Shown here one piece after another: positions 31,669 through 44,300 of a stretch of 64,000 nt of DNA. Origin of the DNA: Arachis hypogaea (lineage: Eukaryota; Streptophyta; Magnoliopsida; Fabales; Fabaceae); contig NC_092052.1 in assembly GCF_003086295.3 (NCBI RefSeq), positions 15,096,346 to 15,160,345 on the forward strand, read 5' to 3'. The notes under the pieces are model-generated. The model searched no databases, was not told the DNA's origin, and worked only from the letters and a program-made list of their open reading frames with translations. A program made the position numbers and the translations under genes. Numbering within the stretch: position 1 is the stretch's first letter; every line of letters starts with the position of its first letter.

Positions 31669-33136
31669 ACAAATCTTCTATCCTTTTTTTTCTGGGTCTG
31701 GTAATGCACTGTAAAAATATTCAATTAAAAAGAATGAAAATTTACATTTATAAATTAAAAAAGTCTCGTATTTAACTATTAATTAGTCTGCTACTATACA
31801 GACACAGTATAGGTGATGCGCGTGCCTATGAAAACTTGACCCCTTTTTTGTATACATGAATAACTTGTCTAATTTAATTTGAATGTCTGAAACACTATAT
31901 TCATATATAAGTTTGCATTTAATTGTTTATGAAATAAATAGGAATCGGATTTTTTTTATTTAATTTCTATTTAAAAATTTAATGTTGTATGTATAAGACA
32001 AAATTTAAATTTTTAATATTTATTTAAACAGATAAGTAAATTAATATTTGATCAATATAAATTTATTAAACATGTCATATTGTTAGCGCGCATTTGGCTA
32101 ATTTAAATTGAGTAACTGTTATAAATTTTTGAACTAATTATTATTATACAAAATCAACTGTTAAATCAGATATTTTTGTATGATATATATTTAAATATAA
32201 AATAAATATTAAAAAATTGACTTATTTGGCGATTATGATTTGAATAAACATGTAATTATTGAGAAAGGTATGTATCTCAAATTCTCAATTACTACAGTGC
32301 AACCACAATTTTTTTTTCTTTTACTTTTTCCGAGGTAAGTATAAGTACTCTATTTGCTTAGGGCTAATGTATAGTAGTAAAAATGTCAGCTTGCGGCACC
32401 AACGCAAGACTCCTAGAATAGTTTTGAAACTTCTTTACGGGGAGAAGTGTTTGAAAAATTTTGATGGATAATGGTTTATAGTGTAATTTTTTTTTAAAAA
32501 ATGGTAGGGTGTGTTTGTATTTTTTATTGAAAATTATCTTGGATATTTGTAAAATTTTATTGATCAAGTATGGTAAACAAACAACATAGGTCAGTTTTAG
32601 TAAAAGAGCCTATAAAAAGTTAAATAAAATAGGCAGCGAAAAGTTGTTAAACCAAGTAACCAAGTCTCCAACCAAAACGAATGAACCTACGCTAAAGTTA
32701 AAAAATAATTTGGTTCCCATTGTAAAGAATCCAACGTCCTAGGATCAAGTAAGCAGTGCGTATTGCATTAGTTAGTTTTGGTAATAACCCCATTCCATTT
32801 GGACAAATTTGACACCTAAGAAGATATTTTTGTCTTATTATATATTGATTAGGTATCGGATTCTTTCACTTATTTTCGGAATAACATGTATTGGTTAATA
32901 CTTGTAATATTATTTAATATATATGTACATATGTATGTACTCCTTGTGAGTTTTTGTAAGTTGTATTGTATGTACGGATGTGCGTTACATAGCAAAAGTA
33001 TTTTTCGATCAGTATTACGGTTTAAAGTTTTAAATAGGCTAATATTTTAGTATTAAATAGTATAAGAGTCGTCGTAATGTCCGATCTATCAAAGTCGCAC
33101 AGCCGGAAGCGTGTACTTTGGTAGTTAGGGTATTAC

Positions 33137-34710
33137 ATCTGATCCAGAATATGCCAAAACCTCATGACCTTGACTAACTATAGTTTTTGCAAGGAACTGG
33201 GCAAAGTTTCCAAAACCAACTATTGCAAACTTGAGCTTTGTGTTCTTATCAAACTGGCTAGAATTGTTTGAAGCGGAACTACTTAGCTGTGCAACATCAT
33301 TAGATTTGCATTATTAGCATCATTACTCATTAATCATTATCATGTAATAACCCTTTTTCCATCACAAGAACAAGACCTTCTGAATCAAAATGATTAAGTT
33401 GCTTGTTCTCAATCTCAACAAACACGAGCACTCTCTAAAACATCAATAGTAAATATTCACACAATGTAGCAAAAACCCTTGAGATTTTTTGAGTTCCAAA
33501 TATGAAATACTTGAAAAAATACATGGAATGCAACAATGCAGATCCATTCTGAGCCCAACGGAGCAGTGCATGGCTGTTACTTCTATCCAGCTGCTGCAAC
33601 CTTTCACCATTCTCCATCAACTAATTCCTCACCACATGATGCAACCACGCAATGACCTGCTTCCTGAGATCCACAAACGCCAAATCAAGCTTCTCCAGCA
33701 TCTCCAAAGAATTCTTATTAAACATGAACAAACCAAAATACAAATCAAAGCTATCCCCAGTAGTGTTCTCCATCAATCCCAACAAACTCTGGTATCCTTT
33801 CGTATTAATGGGCGTCGACTCAAGCATCAATCCTTCAAGAATCCTTCCAGCGGTATGAGTAATTAACTGGGAACCAGCGGCGTAACGATCGTGATCCTCG
33901 CAACTCATCTACACCATCTTGCAACCTTCTCTAACAAACGCATTGAGAAACTTCTCACAGCGAGAAACACGATGCTCCTCGTCCAGGATACAAAGCTTCT
34001 CGAAGACGAATGGGAGCCCAGTCCATCTGTCACTCGCAGACTTAGGTCTGAACATCGGATGAGTGCAGAGGACGTCGAAATCGGAGGGGAGGAGCTCAAG
34101 GAGGAGCTTTGGGGAATTTTTCGACGGAGAGGAGGTCAACGAAGAGAGTGCTGCGCTTGAGGCACTGGAGAGGGAGCGTGAGGATCACGTGCTCCATTGA
34201 GATTATGGAAGAGCAGAGGAGGATCACTTCGGGATGCTCCTCGCATAGGTCGTCGGGGTTTTTGAAGAACAATACACCAAGCTTTCTGGCTGTGGCAGAA
34301 TGGTCAGAGCGGGAGTAGGCGAGGACGGTATGGCCCTGGCAGACCAATGTGGCGGCAAGGAACCGGCCGAAGTTGCCAAAGCCGACAATTGCCATCTTAA
34401 GGTGCTGGGAGACAATAGACTCCTTGGTGAGCTTTGAGTCGTAGTCGAAGAGCTGTGCGGAATCGTTGGCGCACACGCAAAGGGGTCTGTAAGGGAAGAA
34501 AGAGGAATAGGGATTGGATTTGGATAGTAGTGAGAATGTGGATGGGAGGAGAGAGTGAAGGTTGAGGATATGGCGAATAGTGTAATTTGGGGAGTGGTTG
34601 AAAGGGGTTGAAGGGTTGACGGTTGCAGTGGAGAGCATGATGGTTTCGGTGGCTGTTGTTAGTGGATTCGGAGAAAGTAAGGAGCACTCTGCGTAACCAT
34701 GGAGTGACAA
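33137..34710 (-). pseudogene. Arogenate dehydrogenase copy 4
   Basis: Start at 34710; 204-residue first frame with an intact GFGNFG loop, ending at the array-wide frame lesion (about 34104). In the continuing frame, FDVLCTHPMF and VSRCEKFLNAFVREGCKMV are followed by a private TAG where all others have Glu (about 33909), then MSCEDHDRYAAGSQLITHT with Leu retained as in copy 1. The TAG before MENGERL is present. The donor at 33523 keeps GT, but the last exon bases changed from AG to AT, and the acceptor before domain 2 (about 33309) has changed from CAG to CAA, so normal splicing is doubtful. TATA box at 34784-34794. Confidence 0.85.
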
Positions 34711-34783
34711 TATATTCGAACTCAGAGAAAGTGGAGGATACTCTGAAACCGTGGCTGTGGGAGTGACAAGTATAATTAGTGGG

Positions 34784-34794
34784 CTATTTATAAG
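34784..34794 (-). promoter_or_regulatory. TATA box of dehydrogenase copy 4
   Basis: CTTATAAATAG on the minus strand. Confidence 0.7.
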
Positions 34795-35334
34795 ACAAAT
34801 CTTCTATCTTTTTTTTCTGGGTCTGGTAATACACTGTTAAAATATTCAATTAAAAAGAATAAAAATTTACATTTACAAATTAAAAAAGTCTCGTATTTAA
34901 CTATTAATTAGTCTGCTAATATACAGACACAGTATAGGTGATGCGCGTGTCTATGAAAATTTGACCCCTTTTTTGTATACATGAATAACTTGTCTAATTT
35001 AATTTGAATGTCCGAAACACTATATTTATATATAAGTTTGCATTTAATTGTTTACGAAATAAGTAGGAATCGGATTTTTTTATTTAATTTCTATTTAAAA
35101 TTTAATGTTGTATGTCTATATAAGACAAAATTTAAATTTTTAATATTTATTTAAATAGATAAGTAAATTAATATTTGATCAATATAAATTTATTAAACAT
35201 GTCATATTGTTAGCGCGCATTTGGCTAATTTAAATTGAGTAATTGTTATAAATTTTCGGACTAATTATTATTATACAAAATCAAATGTTAAATCAGATAT
35301 TTGTGTATGATATATATTTAAATATAAAATAAAT

Positions 35335-36397
35335 ATAAAAAAATTGATTAATTTGAGGGTTATGATTTGAATAAACATGTAATTATTGAGAAATGTATGT
35401 ATTTCAAATTCTCAATTACTACAGTGCAACCATAATTTTTTTTCTTTTAATTTTTCTGAGGTAAGTATAAGTACTCTATTTGCTTAGGGCTAATGTATAA
35501 TAGTAAAAATATCAGCTTGTGGCACCAACACAAGACTCCTAGAATTGATTTGAAACTTTTTTACGGAGAGAAGTGCTTGAAAATTTTTTATGGATAATGG
35601 GTTATAGTGTAATTTTTTTTAAAAAAAATGGTAGTGTGTGTTTGTATTTTTTTATTGAAAATTATCTTGGATATTCGTGAAATTTTATTGATCAAGTATG
35701 GTAAACAAACATTGTAGGTCAGTATTAGTAAAATAGCCTATAAAAAATTAAATAAAATTAGGCAACGAAATGTTGTTAAACCAAGTAACCAAGTCTCCAA
35801 CCAAAATGAATGAACCCACGCTAAAGTTAAAAAAACAATTTGATTCCCTTTGTAAAGAATCCAACGTCTTAGGGTCAAGTAAGCAGTGCGCATTCCATTT
35901 AGTTTTGATAATAACTCCATTTTATTTGGACAAATTTGACACCTAAAAAAATATTTTGTCTTATTATATATATTGATCAGGTATCATATCGGATTCTTTC
36001 ATTTATTTTCGGAATACGTGTAGTTGTTTTACGTGTTAGTTAGGTACAGGACAAAAAACCAAACATTTATAACAAATATTTTTGTATCAAGCTTTTAATA
36101 TATTGTAAATTATAATATATTTCATTATAAATTAGACACAAAATAATCATATTTTGTAGAATTTCAACGACTTTTTATAAAAAATATTTTGTTTCAAAGT
36201 TCAAAATTTTAAGAATATTTTGAATCAAAATTTTAATCGGTTTGTTTCAAACTCTTAATTTTTGACTTTTTGAAAAATTTTGTAGTACTATAGTAACTCA
36301 AATACCCTGTAATATACTATTATACTAATATATTATTTTTATATATAAAAACTATATATTATTTTTACTCAAAAAATTACTCACTAAATATTTTATT

Positions 36398-36436
<39 letters not shown>

Positions 36437-36563
36437 GTTAAATAAAAAATATATTTATATACAAATATATAGTAATAGTTAATTTTTATGTATATTTTAT
36501 TTTTTATTTTGTAAATAATATTTATTAAAAAAATTGACTAATTTGGAGGTTATGTTTTGAATA
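35335..36563. repeat. AT-rich core repeat, copy next to the array
   Basis: From TTGATTAATTTG to TTCGGAATACGTG this is the same ~690-bp core found in the dehydrogenase units; from about 36010 it continues into a different arm (GTGTAGTTGTTTTACGTGTTAG, later TCAAATACCCTGTAATATAC) shared with the array at 46.6-52.6 kb. The next unit begins at about 36535 and is interrupted by the insertion at 36564. No gene. The open frames of about 60 codons recur in every copy and lack any recognised domain. Confidence 0.8.
36397..36432. repeat. (TA)n microsatellite
   Basis: Uninterrupted TA run inside the AT-rich repeat. Confidence 0.9.
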
Positions 36564-39500
36564 TGTAAGTCCCAGATTTTTAAAAAATAAATAATAAATT
36601 ATTTATAATTATATATATAATTTTTTTAAAAAGATTATAAGACTTCATGTTTTAAATTAATTTGGTCTTATATAACTTTTAATTATAATTAGATATTTTT
36701 TATTTACTAAAATTAATAGTTTTTGCTTAATTAAAATTCAGAGTTTAGTGATTGAAGATGAAAGAAAGTTTTGTATATAATTTAAATTGAAATAATTTAA
36801 AGTTTTAATTAATATTATAATTAAAAAAATTATTTATTTATCTATAATTTTAAATTAAAATATTTAATTACAAATAATCTGTAATTTAAAAAATAAAATA
36901 ATATTTTTAAAATTAATTATATTTATTAAATTGGGTTTTAAATCAAAATTCTACTCAAATCTTAAATTTCCAATTTTAAACCTTAATTTCACTAGCCCTA
37001 ACCCCTCTCACCCAAATCACACACGTAACCTCTCTCCACACTTGTTCATCTTTTTGAGTGCCACGCTCACTCACCACCGCTACTCCCTTTTTCAGATATA
37101 CACACAGACAAAGAGCTCACAAACAACAAAACACACACAGTGAATCAGAGAATTAGGGAAGAAAGAAAGGGGAAAGAGAGAACGGGGAAGAAGAGAGAAG
37201 AGAGAAGAGAGGAAGGAGGCGTCACTGCCTGTTGCCGCCGAGCCTGCTCCACCGCCGATCAACACGCTCTGCTGCAGCCATCGCATGCATCGCCGTCCAA
37301 CGAGCGCCGCCGACCCGTCACCTCCATGGTTGGGTTGTCGTGGCCGTCAAGTCCAGACGAGAGAGGGGAGATGCGGGCCTGAAACCCCAACGAGCCGAGA
37401 AGAATCAGCGCTGCCGCTGCACCGCTTGTGGATCTCATTGCCGCCGCTGAAGGTTCCGATCGTTCAACTCGTTGCTGCCGTTGCCTCGCCGCAGATCCGT
37501 CACCCCTGTCGTCGTTGGGAAAGCAGAACCACAAGAGAGAGAGACGCGGTAAGAGAGGTAGGGTCATGCCCGGACGTCTTCGCTGGAGGACTGAAGGGAG
37601 AAGCTCGCCAGTTCTGCTTCTACTTCTAGTTTCTGGAATTTGAGAAAACATCACTGCCGCTGCTGTTTGTTGGGTTTAATCGTTGCTGCTGTCCTTGCTC
37701 TGTTCTGCCTCTGCTTCTAGTTTCGTAGTTGCTGGAGCCTTTGCCGCCGGGAACCAATGTTGGAGCTGCTCTTGATGATTTTGATGCTGCTAGGTAGGTT
37801 CCGAGCTGTTGTGTTGTTGCCAGAGGAAGGAAACTCATAGAAAAAATGTCCCCGAGGCTGCTGTTTGGTTTGGTTACGTTGTTAATGCGACACTGAGGTA
37901 GGGGATATTTTATTAAATTAAATACTTTAAACTTTGAATGCCTAAGAAGTTTACTGAATTATTGTAAATATATGAATGCTTGATCTATGATGGATTTTGG
38001 ATGCAGAGTGAATGTGTGACTGGTTGTGTCTCTTGGTGGTTTTATGTAGTTTGAGATCTTGGTTAAAAGAACGTGTATGTTGGTGTGAAAGTTCACTGAA
38101 AATGTATTGGGTGTTTGTAATTGTGAAAGCATGTTTTGTTCTTTGTTTGAAATATGTTTGAATGATGACTTTAAAGATGCTTGGTAATGCTGATTTTGGT
38201 TTTTAAGAACGATTTTGAGTTAAGATCGTGATTGTGACTGGATTGCTGGAAATTCTGGTTCTAATTTTTTATGTCAGATGGTGGTTATTGAACTGTTTGT
38301 TTGATTAGGTTGTGATTGTTGTTAATTGAATATGTTAGTTTAATTGTGATATATTGAATTAAGAGTTCTTGGGCAACTTTGGTTAGTCAAAAGAAAGTTA
38401 GAAATGTGATTTTAGATGAATCCTAGGCTTGAATATAGGATTTGGTATGTGAGGTGGTTGGAAATACTTTGTGCAGAATTTCTGCAGAAATCTGCATAAT
38501 TGGCAGCAGAACGAATGACTTTTTGGGAGCAGTCCAGACCTAATGAGCAGTCTAGACCTAATTTTTAGATGAAATTATTTTTCTGTAAAACTTTAGTGTG
38601 TTTTGAATATTCCATAAAAATTTCAGGGAATTTGGCCAAGTGGTTTGGAAGATATGATTTTTTGAAGTTTAGTGGTTGCTGTAGATTTTTCTGGTTTACT
38701 GGTTCTGCAGTACCAACTTCCAGACGCTATAACTTTTAATTTAAACAGAATTTTGAGTTGATTTCAAAAGGATTTTAAAGATCTATCAGTCTATTTTAAG
38801 TGAGTACAAGTTTCATGTTCATATCTATTTTGTAGACTTAGATAAGTCACTTGGAAGGTTGGTTGTTTGCTGGAAACTCTGAACTGGTTATGAAAACAGG
38901 GCTCCACTTCCAATTGATAATTAATTAATCAAATGAAGTTATATGAACCTGAAACTTGTGGATTCTGAAACTTAGGGATGTTGACTGTAATCTCACCAAA
39001 ATTTAGAAGCAACGGATTAGAATTGAAATTATTATGGAATTTATAAAAAACATGGCTGCTGTCTGTTTTCCGAATTTTTGTAAATGCAACAGCAGAATTT
39101 TAAAGCTTGTATAAAATTCAATTCTAATCCAAATTCAGTAAAACCTAACTTAAATTAAAGATTAAGATCTCTAGAATTACCTTACCAACATGGTTTTAGA
39201 TTAGACAAACTTAGGAAATGAAAAGTAATGTAAGTTGCCCCTAAGAAAGGTTAAAGTTAAAGACAATGATATTGAGAGATATAGTGAAGAAAGAAAAATG
39301 AGGAACAGGGAATGAAAGAGAAGTTGAGAATTATATTGAATGGGCCTTTGTGCCGAGTGCTAATGCGGAAGTGCCCGCCTAACTGATAGCCTAAGACTGC
39401 TAATGCGGGAATGTCCGCCTAACTGATAGCATATTGTATGTTTAAATGGGCCTTTGTGCCAAACTGCTAATGCGAAAGTGCCCGCCTAACGGATAGCCTA

Positions 39501-40418
39501 AGGTTGCTAATGCGGGAATGTTTGCCTAATTGATAGCACTGTTTCTTACTCTGATGCACATTATGATGAGACCTAATTGACACGGGTAACCGTGATGTCA
39601 AGGTGTCTAACTGACACAGTAAAGGAACCATATTCGGGGTTCACTCCGAATAACGTCGGGTTGCGGATAGACAACCGACGCATGAGCTCATGGTCTGCGC
39701 TAGGAACAGGCATGCACCATCTTGTTTGCGCATTTACATCTGATTGTGTTTGCTTTATTGTTTATTTGTGATTGTGCTGTTGTTTTGGTGATTTGCTTGT
39801 GTGTTTGATGGATATTTTACTTATGTTGTGGTCTTAATAATGTATTTAGGAATGTTGTTTATGTATAAGGAATTGTTAATGTGACTGGAATTTTGTTAAG
39901 TAACGTGATTTAAAGAAAGGAATTTAAAACTGTTTTAAGTGAAATTGTTTTTATGATATGAATTAGCTATTTGTATTTACTCTGTTTATTGCGGCGTTCA
40001 CGTTCCCTACTGAGAACGTGTGGCTTTGTTCTCATCCCAAGGTTTTTAAAAAACCTTTTCAGAGGTACAGACAGGATGGCTAATTGAAAAGCTACGAACG
40101 AATAGAAGGCTTGTTTGGCTAGTTGCTTCTGTGTTTATTTTCCCTCGTCCTTGATGTTGTAAAGTGTTGTATTTTTACAGAGGGGTAGGTTTGTATTTAA
40201 GTCTTGTATGAATAATTATTATGTATTAATATTAATTATGTGAGTATATGTTTATCTGACGTAGTTGAGTTTGAAGTATATACCAACTAAAAGGAATTTC
40301 GTTTTTCTTAAAAACTATCGTGTAGAGGCTCAATATTAAATAGCTAATAAAAGAAAAATAGAGTCATCACGCTGTATTTTTAGTACGATCATGACGTGCT
40401 AGAAGTTAATGTGTTACA
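36564..40418. mobile_element. Probable 3.86-kb solo LTR
   Basis: Starts TGTAAGTCCCAG and ends GTTAATGTGTTACA (TG...CA). The uninterrupted repeat elsewhere (for example 47510) reads TTTTGAATAAGCATG; here the insert sits between GAATA (36559-36563) and AAATA (40419-40423), a 5-bp duplication with one mismatch. No gag, pol, primer site or paired LTR lies inside, so a solo LTR is the simplest reading; length and layout suggest a Del/Tekay-type family. Inside are a CT-rich, G+C-rich block (36990-37850) with only overlapping short open frames, and GCTAATGCGG(G/A)A-type repeats at 39355-39540. Confidence 0.65.
39355..39540. repeat. Short tandem repeats in the solo LTR
   Basis: Four copies of a ~40-bp unit containing TGCTAATGCGGGAATGTCCGCCTAACTGATAGC, two preceded by GGGCCTTTGTGCC. 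Abridged motif: GCTAATGCG...CCGCCTAACTGATAGC. Confidence 0.85.
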
Positions 40419-40423
40419 AAATA

Positions 40424-40835
40424 AGCATATAATTATTGAGAAAGGTATGTATCTCAAATTCTCAACTGGTACAATGTAACCACAATTTTTTTTGTTTGTC
40501 CGACGTAAGTATAAGTACTCTATTTGTTTAGGGCTAATGTATGGTAGTAAAAATGTCAACTTGCAGCACCAACGCAAGACTCCTAGAATTGATTTGAAAC
40601 TTTTTTACGGGGAGAAGTACTTTGAAAAATTTTGATGGATAATGGGTTATAGTGTAATTTTTTGTTTAAAAAATGGTGGTGTGTGTTTGTATTTTTTTAT
40701 TGAAAATTATCTTGGATATTCATAAAATTTTATTGATCAAGTATGGTAAACAAACAACGTAGGTAGGTTAGTATTAGCAAAATAGCCTATAAAAAATTAA
40801 ATAAAATTAGGCAGCGAAAAGGTGTTAAACCCATA
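40424..40835. repeat. AT-rich core repeat, continued after the solo LTR
   Basis: Resumes at AAGCATATAATTATTGAGAAAGG and runs to TGTTAAACCC, where a second block of insertions begins. The unit continues at about 46585. Confidence 0.8.
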
Positions 40836-40837
40836 GT

Positions 40838-41345
40838 TGTCAGAACCGAACTAGTGATCGAACCGGTTAGGTCACTGGGTCACTGGATCATTGGTTCAAC
40901 CGTTGAGTTACTGGTTGAACCGGTTGATTCGGTCCTATGTAAATAAAAAATAAAAAATAGTCAAAAGTTTAAAATTAAAATTTAAAATACATATTTTTAC
41001 TAACATTTTAAAATATCAAGTTATTTTAAAATAATATAGAACATGAACAATAAATATTTTATTATTTTTACTCTATCATAAATATTTTTTATTTTGTTTT
41101 TATATTAAAATAACTATTATTTTTAAATTTTAATAATTTATTAATTAGTTTATATCTTTTATACTATTATATACTACAAGTCTACAAGTATTTATTAAAA
41201 AATAATATTAATAGATATTATATAATTATAAAAAAAAGTGAGTTTATAATTATTGTTAAATAAAAATATAATTAATTTAAGAATGAGTGAGTTTATAATT
41301 AAAATTAAAATAAATTAAATAAAAGTAAACTATTTGGTAGAAGAT
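40838..41345. mobile_element. Truncated TIR element with CCGGTT-rich end
   Basis: The left end TTGTCAGAACCGAACTAGTG, followed by GAACCGGTTAGGTCACTGG and GGTTGAACCGGTTGATTCGG, is related to the ends of the 1.7-kb element at 49412-51128. The rest to 41345 is AT-rich. No opposite terminus is seen; the LINE's poly(T) end follows. Confidence 0.5.
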
Positions 41346-41353
41346 TTTTTTTG
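41346..41353. other. Poly(A) end of the LINE (reads as T8)
   Basis: Eight T on the plus strand directly beyond the LINE 3' region, consistent with an L1 poly(A) tail on the minus strand. No target duplication was found. Confidence 0.5.
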
Positions 41354-41383
41354 GTGACTGAACATAACACAAAGAAAAAAGAC

Positions 41384-44300
41384 CTAAGAAAAAGAGTAGT
41401 ACTCCTTTCTAATAATAATGTCTAAATTATTAGGAGGCAGTAACCATTCTAGATACACCTGCTTGTTTAAAACAGCAGTCTTAGCCATTAAATCAGCCGC
41501 TCTGTTTGCTGTTCGCTGGATGAGCACTAAAGTAGCTGTCCAATTGCGCTGGAGCATCTCTTTGATTTTGTCAAGCAGATCAGAGTCATTCCTAATCATG
41601 CTGGTTGTGCCTCGCGAAACAAGAAGAAACGCATCAAGATTATCAGTTTCACATATGACCTCTTTGCACTCGCAATCCCAAGCCATAACAAGCCCTCTCC
41701 AAATAGCATGAAGCTCACAACAGAGAACACTAGAAAGAGGTATACTGGCAGAACAACCTTATCCAAATTCCCATGCTGTCTCTAATAATACATCCAAAGC
41801 CAGCTAATTGCTCATTTTCAAAAATGCTTGCATCGCAGTTCACTTTACAGACATTCATTGGAGGTGGTTCCCAGTTATATTTCAAAGAAGAAGGAATAAT
41901 ATGCTTTTGGTTGATAACAACATTAGAGAAATCTCGAACAGCATGTTTAACTAAGTGAACAATTTTCTCCTTACTCCATGGATCATCTTGGTGGAAGATG
42001 TCATTATTCCTATCCCTCCAAATCCACCAAAAGGCCGCTGCAAAGAGAAACTCATTTTTGTTGAGGTTAGAACGAATCCAAGACACAAAATTCAAATTAG
42101 AGTCCTCAGCGGTCATTCTCAAATTTAAGCTAATCCAAATCTGACGAGCTTTTTGGCAAGTCCTAAAGCAGTGTTTAATATCCTCTAGAGCAAGATAACA
42201 TCTCTGACAAAAATCAGAAGTAGAAATACCTCTTTGAAACCGGTAACTAGCTGTGGAAACTCCGTTGTTAAGGTAAAGCCAGAGCAGACACTTTATCTTC
42301 TCCGGTATTCTCAAGCGCCAAAGCCAAAGCCAATTTTCATTATCATTCCAGCCAAATTTCTTCTTCAATAGCCATTCATACCCGCTTTTAGTCGAGTAGG
42401 TGAGAGTATTTGAGTTTGTCCAAAACCAACCTGTTTTATCTCCTTCCTGCTTGATAGGATCAAAGAGCATCAAATCAAGTTTAACTTCTTCCAGAATCAT
42501 TGTGCAAAGAATATCCCACCGCCAATGCCCAAGGTGCCAGACATCTTCTAACTTCAAGTGAGAATCAGAAATGTGCACAAAAGGAACCAAAGGAGCTAGC
42601 GTTCCACATGGTCGCCAAGCATGATACCAAAAGGATTGAGACATCCTGCCTGTACACCAATCAAAACCATCACGAAGCTTTTCTATTGTCTTATAAATCG
42701 CTCGCCAAGTGCTTGAAACATTATTAGAAAATTTGGGTGAAAAGCAAGAACTCCCAGATAAATATTTTGCCAACATAATTCTTACCCAAAGCTTATCTTT
42801 ATTATGCAATAATTGCCAAACAAGCTTTCCGAGTAAACCAAAATTTACGCATTGAGTATCTCTAATTCCCAAGCCTCCATATTTTCTTGGAGTGACAACT
42901 TTGCTCCACTTGACCAAATTTAAGCAACGCTCCCCCACCTTTCCCTTCCACAAGAATTGTCTAAGCACAGAATCAATCTTTTGACAAACCGAAGTGGGAA
43001 AAAGAGTCACTTGCATCTGATAAATAGGAAGAGAAGAAGCAACAGATTTAATTAAGCAAAGCCTGCCTGCTCTGTTAAGGAGCCAACCTTTCCAACTAGC
43101 TAGCCTATTCTTGATCTTCTCTAAAGAGTCCGAAAAAATAGATCTAGCAGCTCGAGGATGATTAAGGTTCACCCCCAAGTATTTGCCTAGGTCACTAGTA
43201 AAAGGAATATGAGAAACACCAGACAACATTTCCTTCCTTCTATTAGAGATATTTCTAGAACAAATAGCTTTAGATTTTTCAATGTTAACCTTCATACCTG
43301 AAGCTTTACAGAACAACTCCAAGGTGTGCACAACATTCTGAACTTGACTTTTCTTCGCTTTACAAAAAAGGAGGAGGTCATCTGCAAACATTAAGTGAGA
43401 AACTCTAGGTCCCCCTCTAGAAACAGCCACACCATCCCAAATATCCTCGTCAACTTGTTTGGAAATGAAGCACGCCAATCTCTCCATGCACAAAACAAAT
43501 AAATACGGAGAAATTGGATCTCCTTGCCTGAACCCTCTGCGAGGTTGGAAGCTGTCCAATCTATTCCCATTCCAAAGGATGGAAAGATTTGAGGCCTGAA
43601 CACAATTCATTACAAGCCGAATAATTAGAGAAGGAAAGCCAAAAGATTCAAGAGTGTGCTCAAGAAAATTCCAATCAACTCTATCATAAGCCTTTTCTAA
43701 ATCAATCTTAAAAGCCATAGCTCCTTTTCTAGACTTTGTTCGCTTAAGAAAGTGAAGAACTTCTTGGGCGACAATAATATTATCAGGTGCTCCTCTACCA
43801 TGAATAAACCCTCCCTGAGTTGGGCTAACAATCTCATCCAAAAATGGTCGTAATCTATTAACCAGCACTTTAGTCACTAGCTTATAAATTACATTACAAA
43901 GGCTTATTGGCCGAAAATCCTTCAATCTAATTGGAGGGTCGCACTTAGGGATAAGAACAATCAAAGTTTCCAACAAAGAATGGCTTAACGTCTCCCCTAA
44001 GAATGCTTTCTGAACAGTACGCCATACCTCATGACCCACCACATCCCAATATTCCTTGAAGAAAAAAAATTGAAAACCATCCGGCCCAGGAGCTTTGAAT
44101 GAGCTTATATTATCCAGAGCTTCTTTAACCTCCAACATTGTTACTGGTTTAGACAAATTATCACAAGCATCCTGGCTAAGAGATGGCATAGGAATTTCTC
44201 CCATGCAATTAACCTCAACAGGCTCAGTAGAACAAAAAATATTTTTGAAGAAATGAACAACCTCCCTTTGCAAAACTTCCGGATCATCAGACCAAGACCC

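Larger units (their letters stand above)
29456..32583. repeat. Tandem unit 3 of the dehydrogenase array (about 3128 bp)
   Basis: Measured between the ACGTAGG-type landmarks at 29456 and 32584. Basic unit without the extra duplications of units 1 and 2. Confidence 0.85.
32584..35711. repeat. Tandem unit 4 of the dehydrogenase array (about 3128 bp)
   Basis: Same length as unit 3 by landmark positions (32584 and 35712). Confidence 0.85.

Noticed and set aside
37092..37838. Several overlapping 60-131 codon frames on both strands
   Set aside because: G+C-rich block inside the probable solo LTR; frames overlap on both strands, with no domain and no splice-supported structure.
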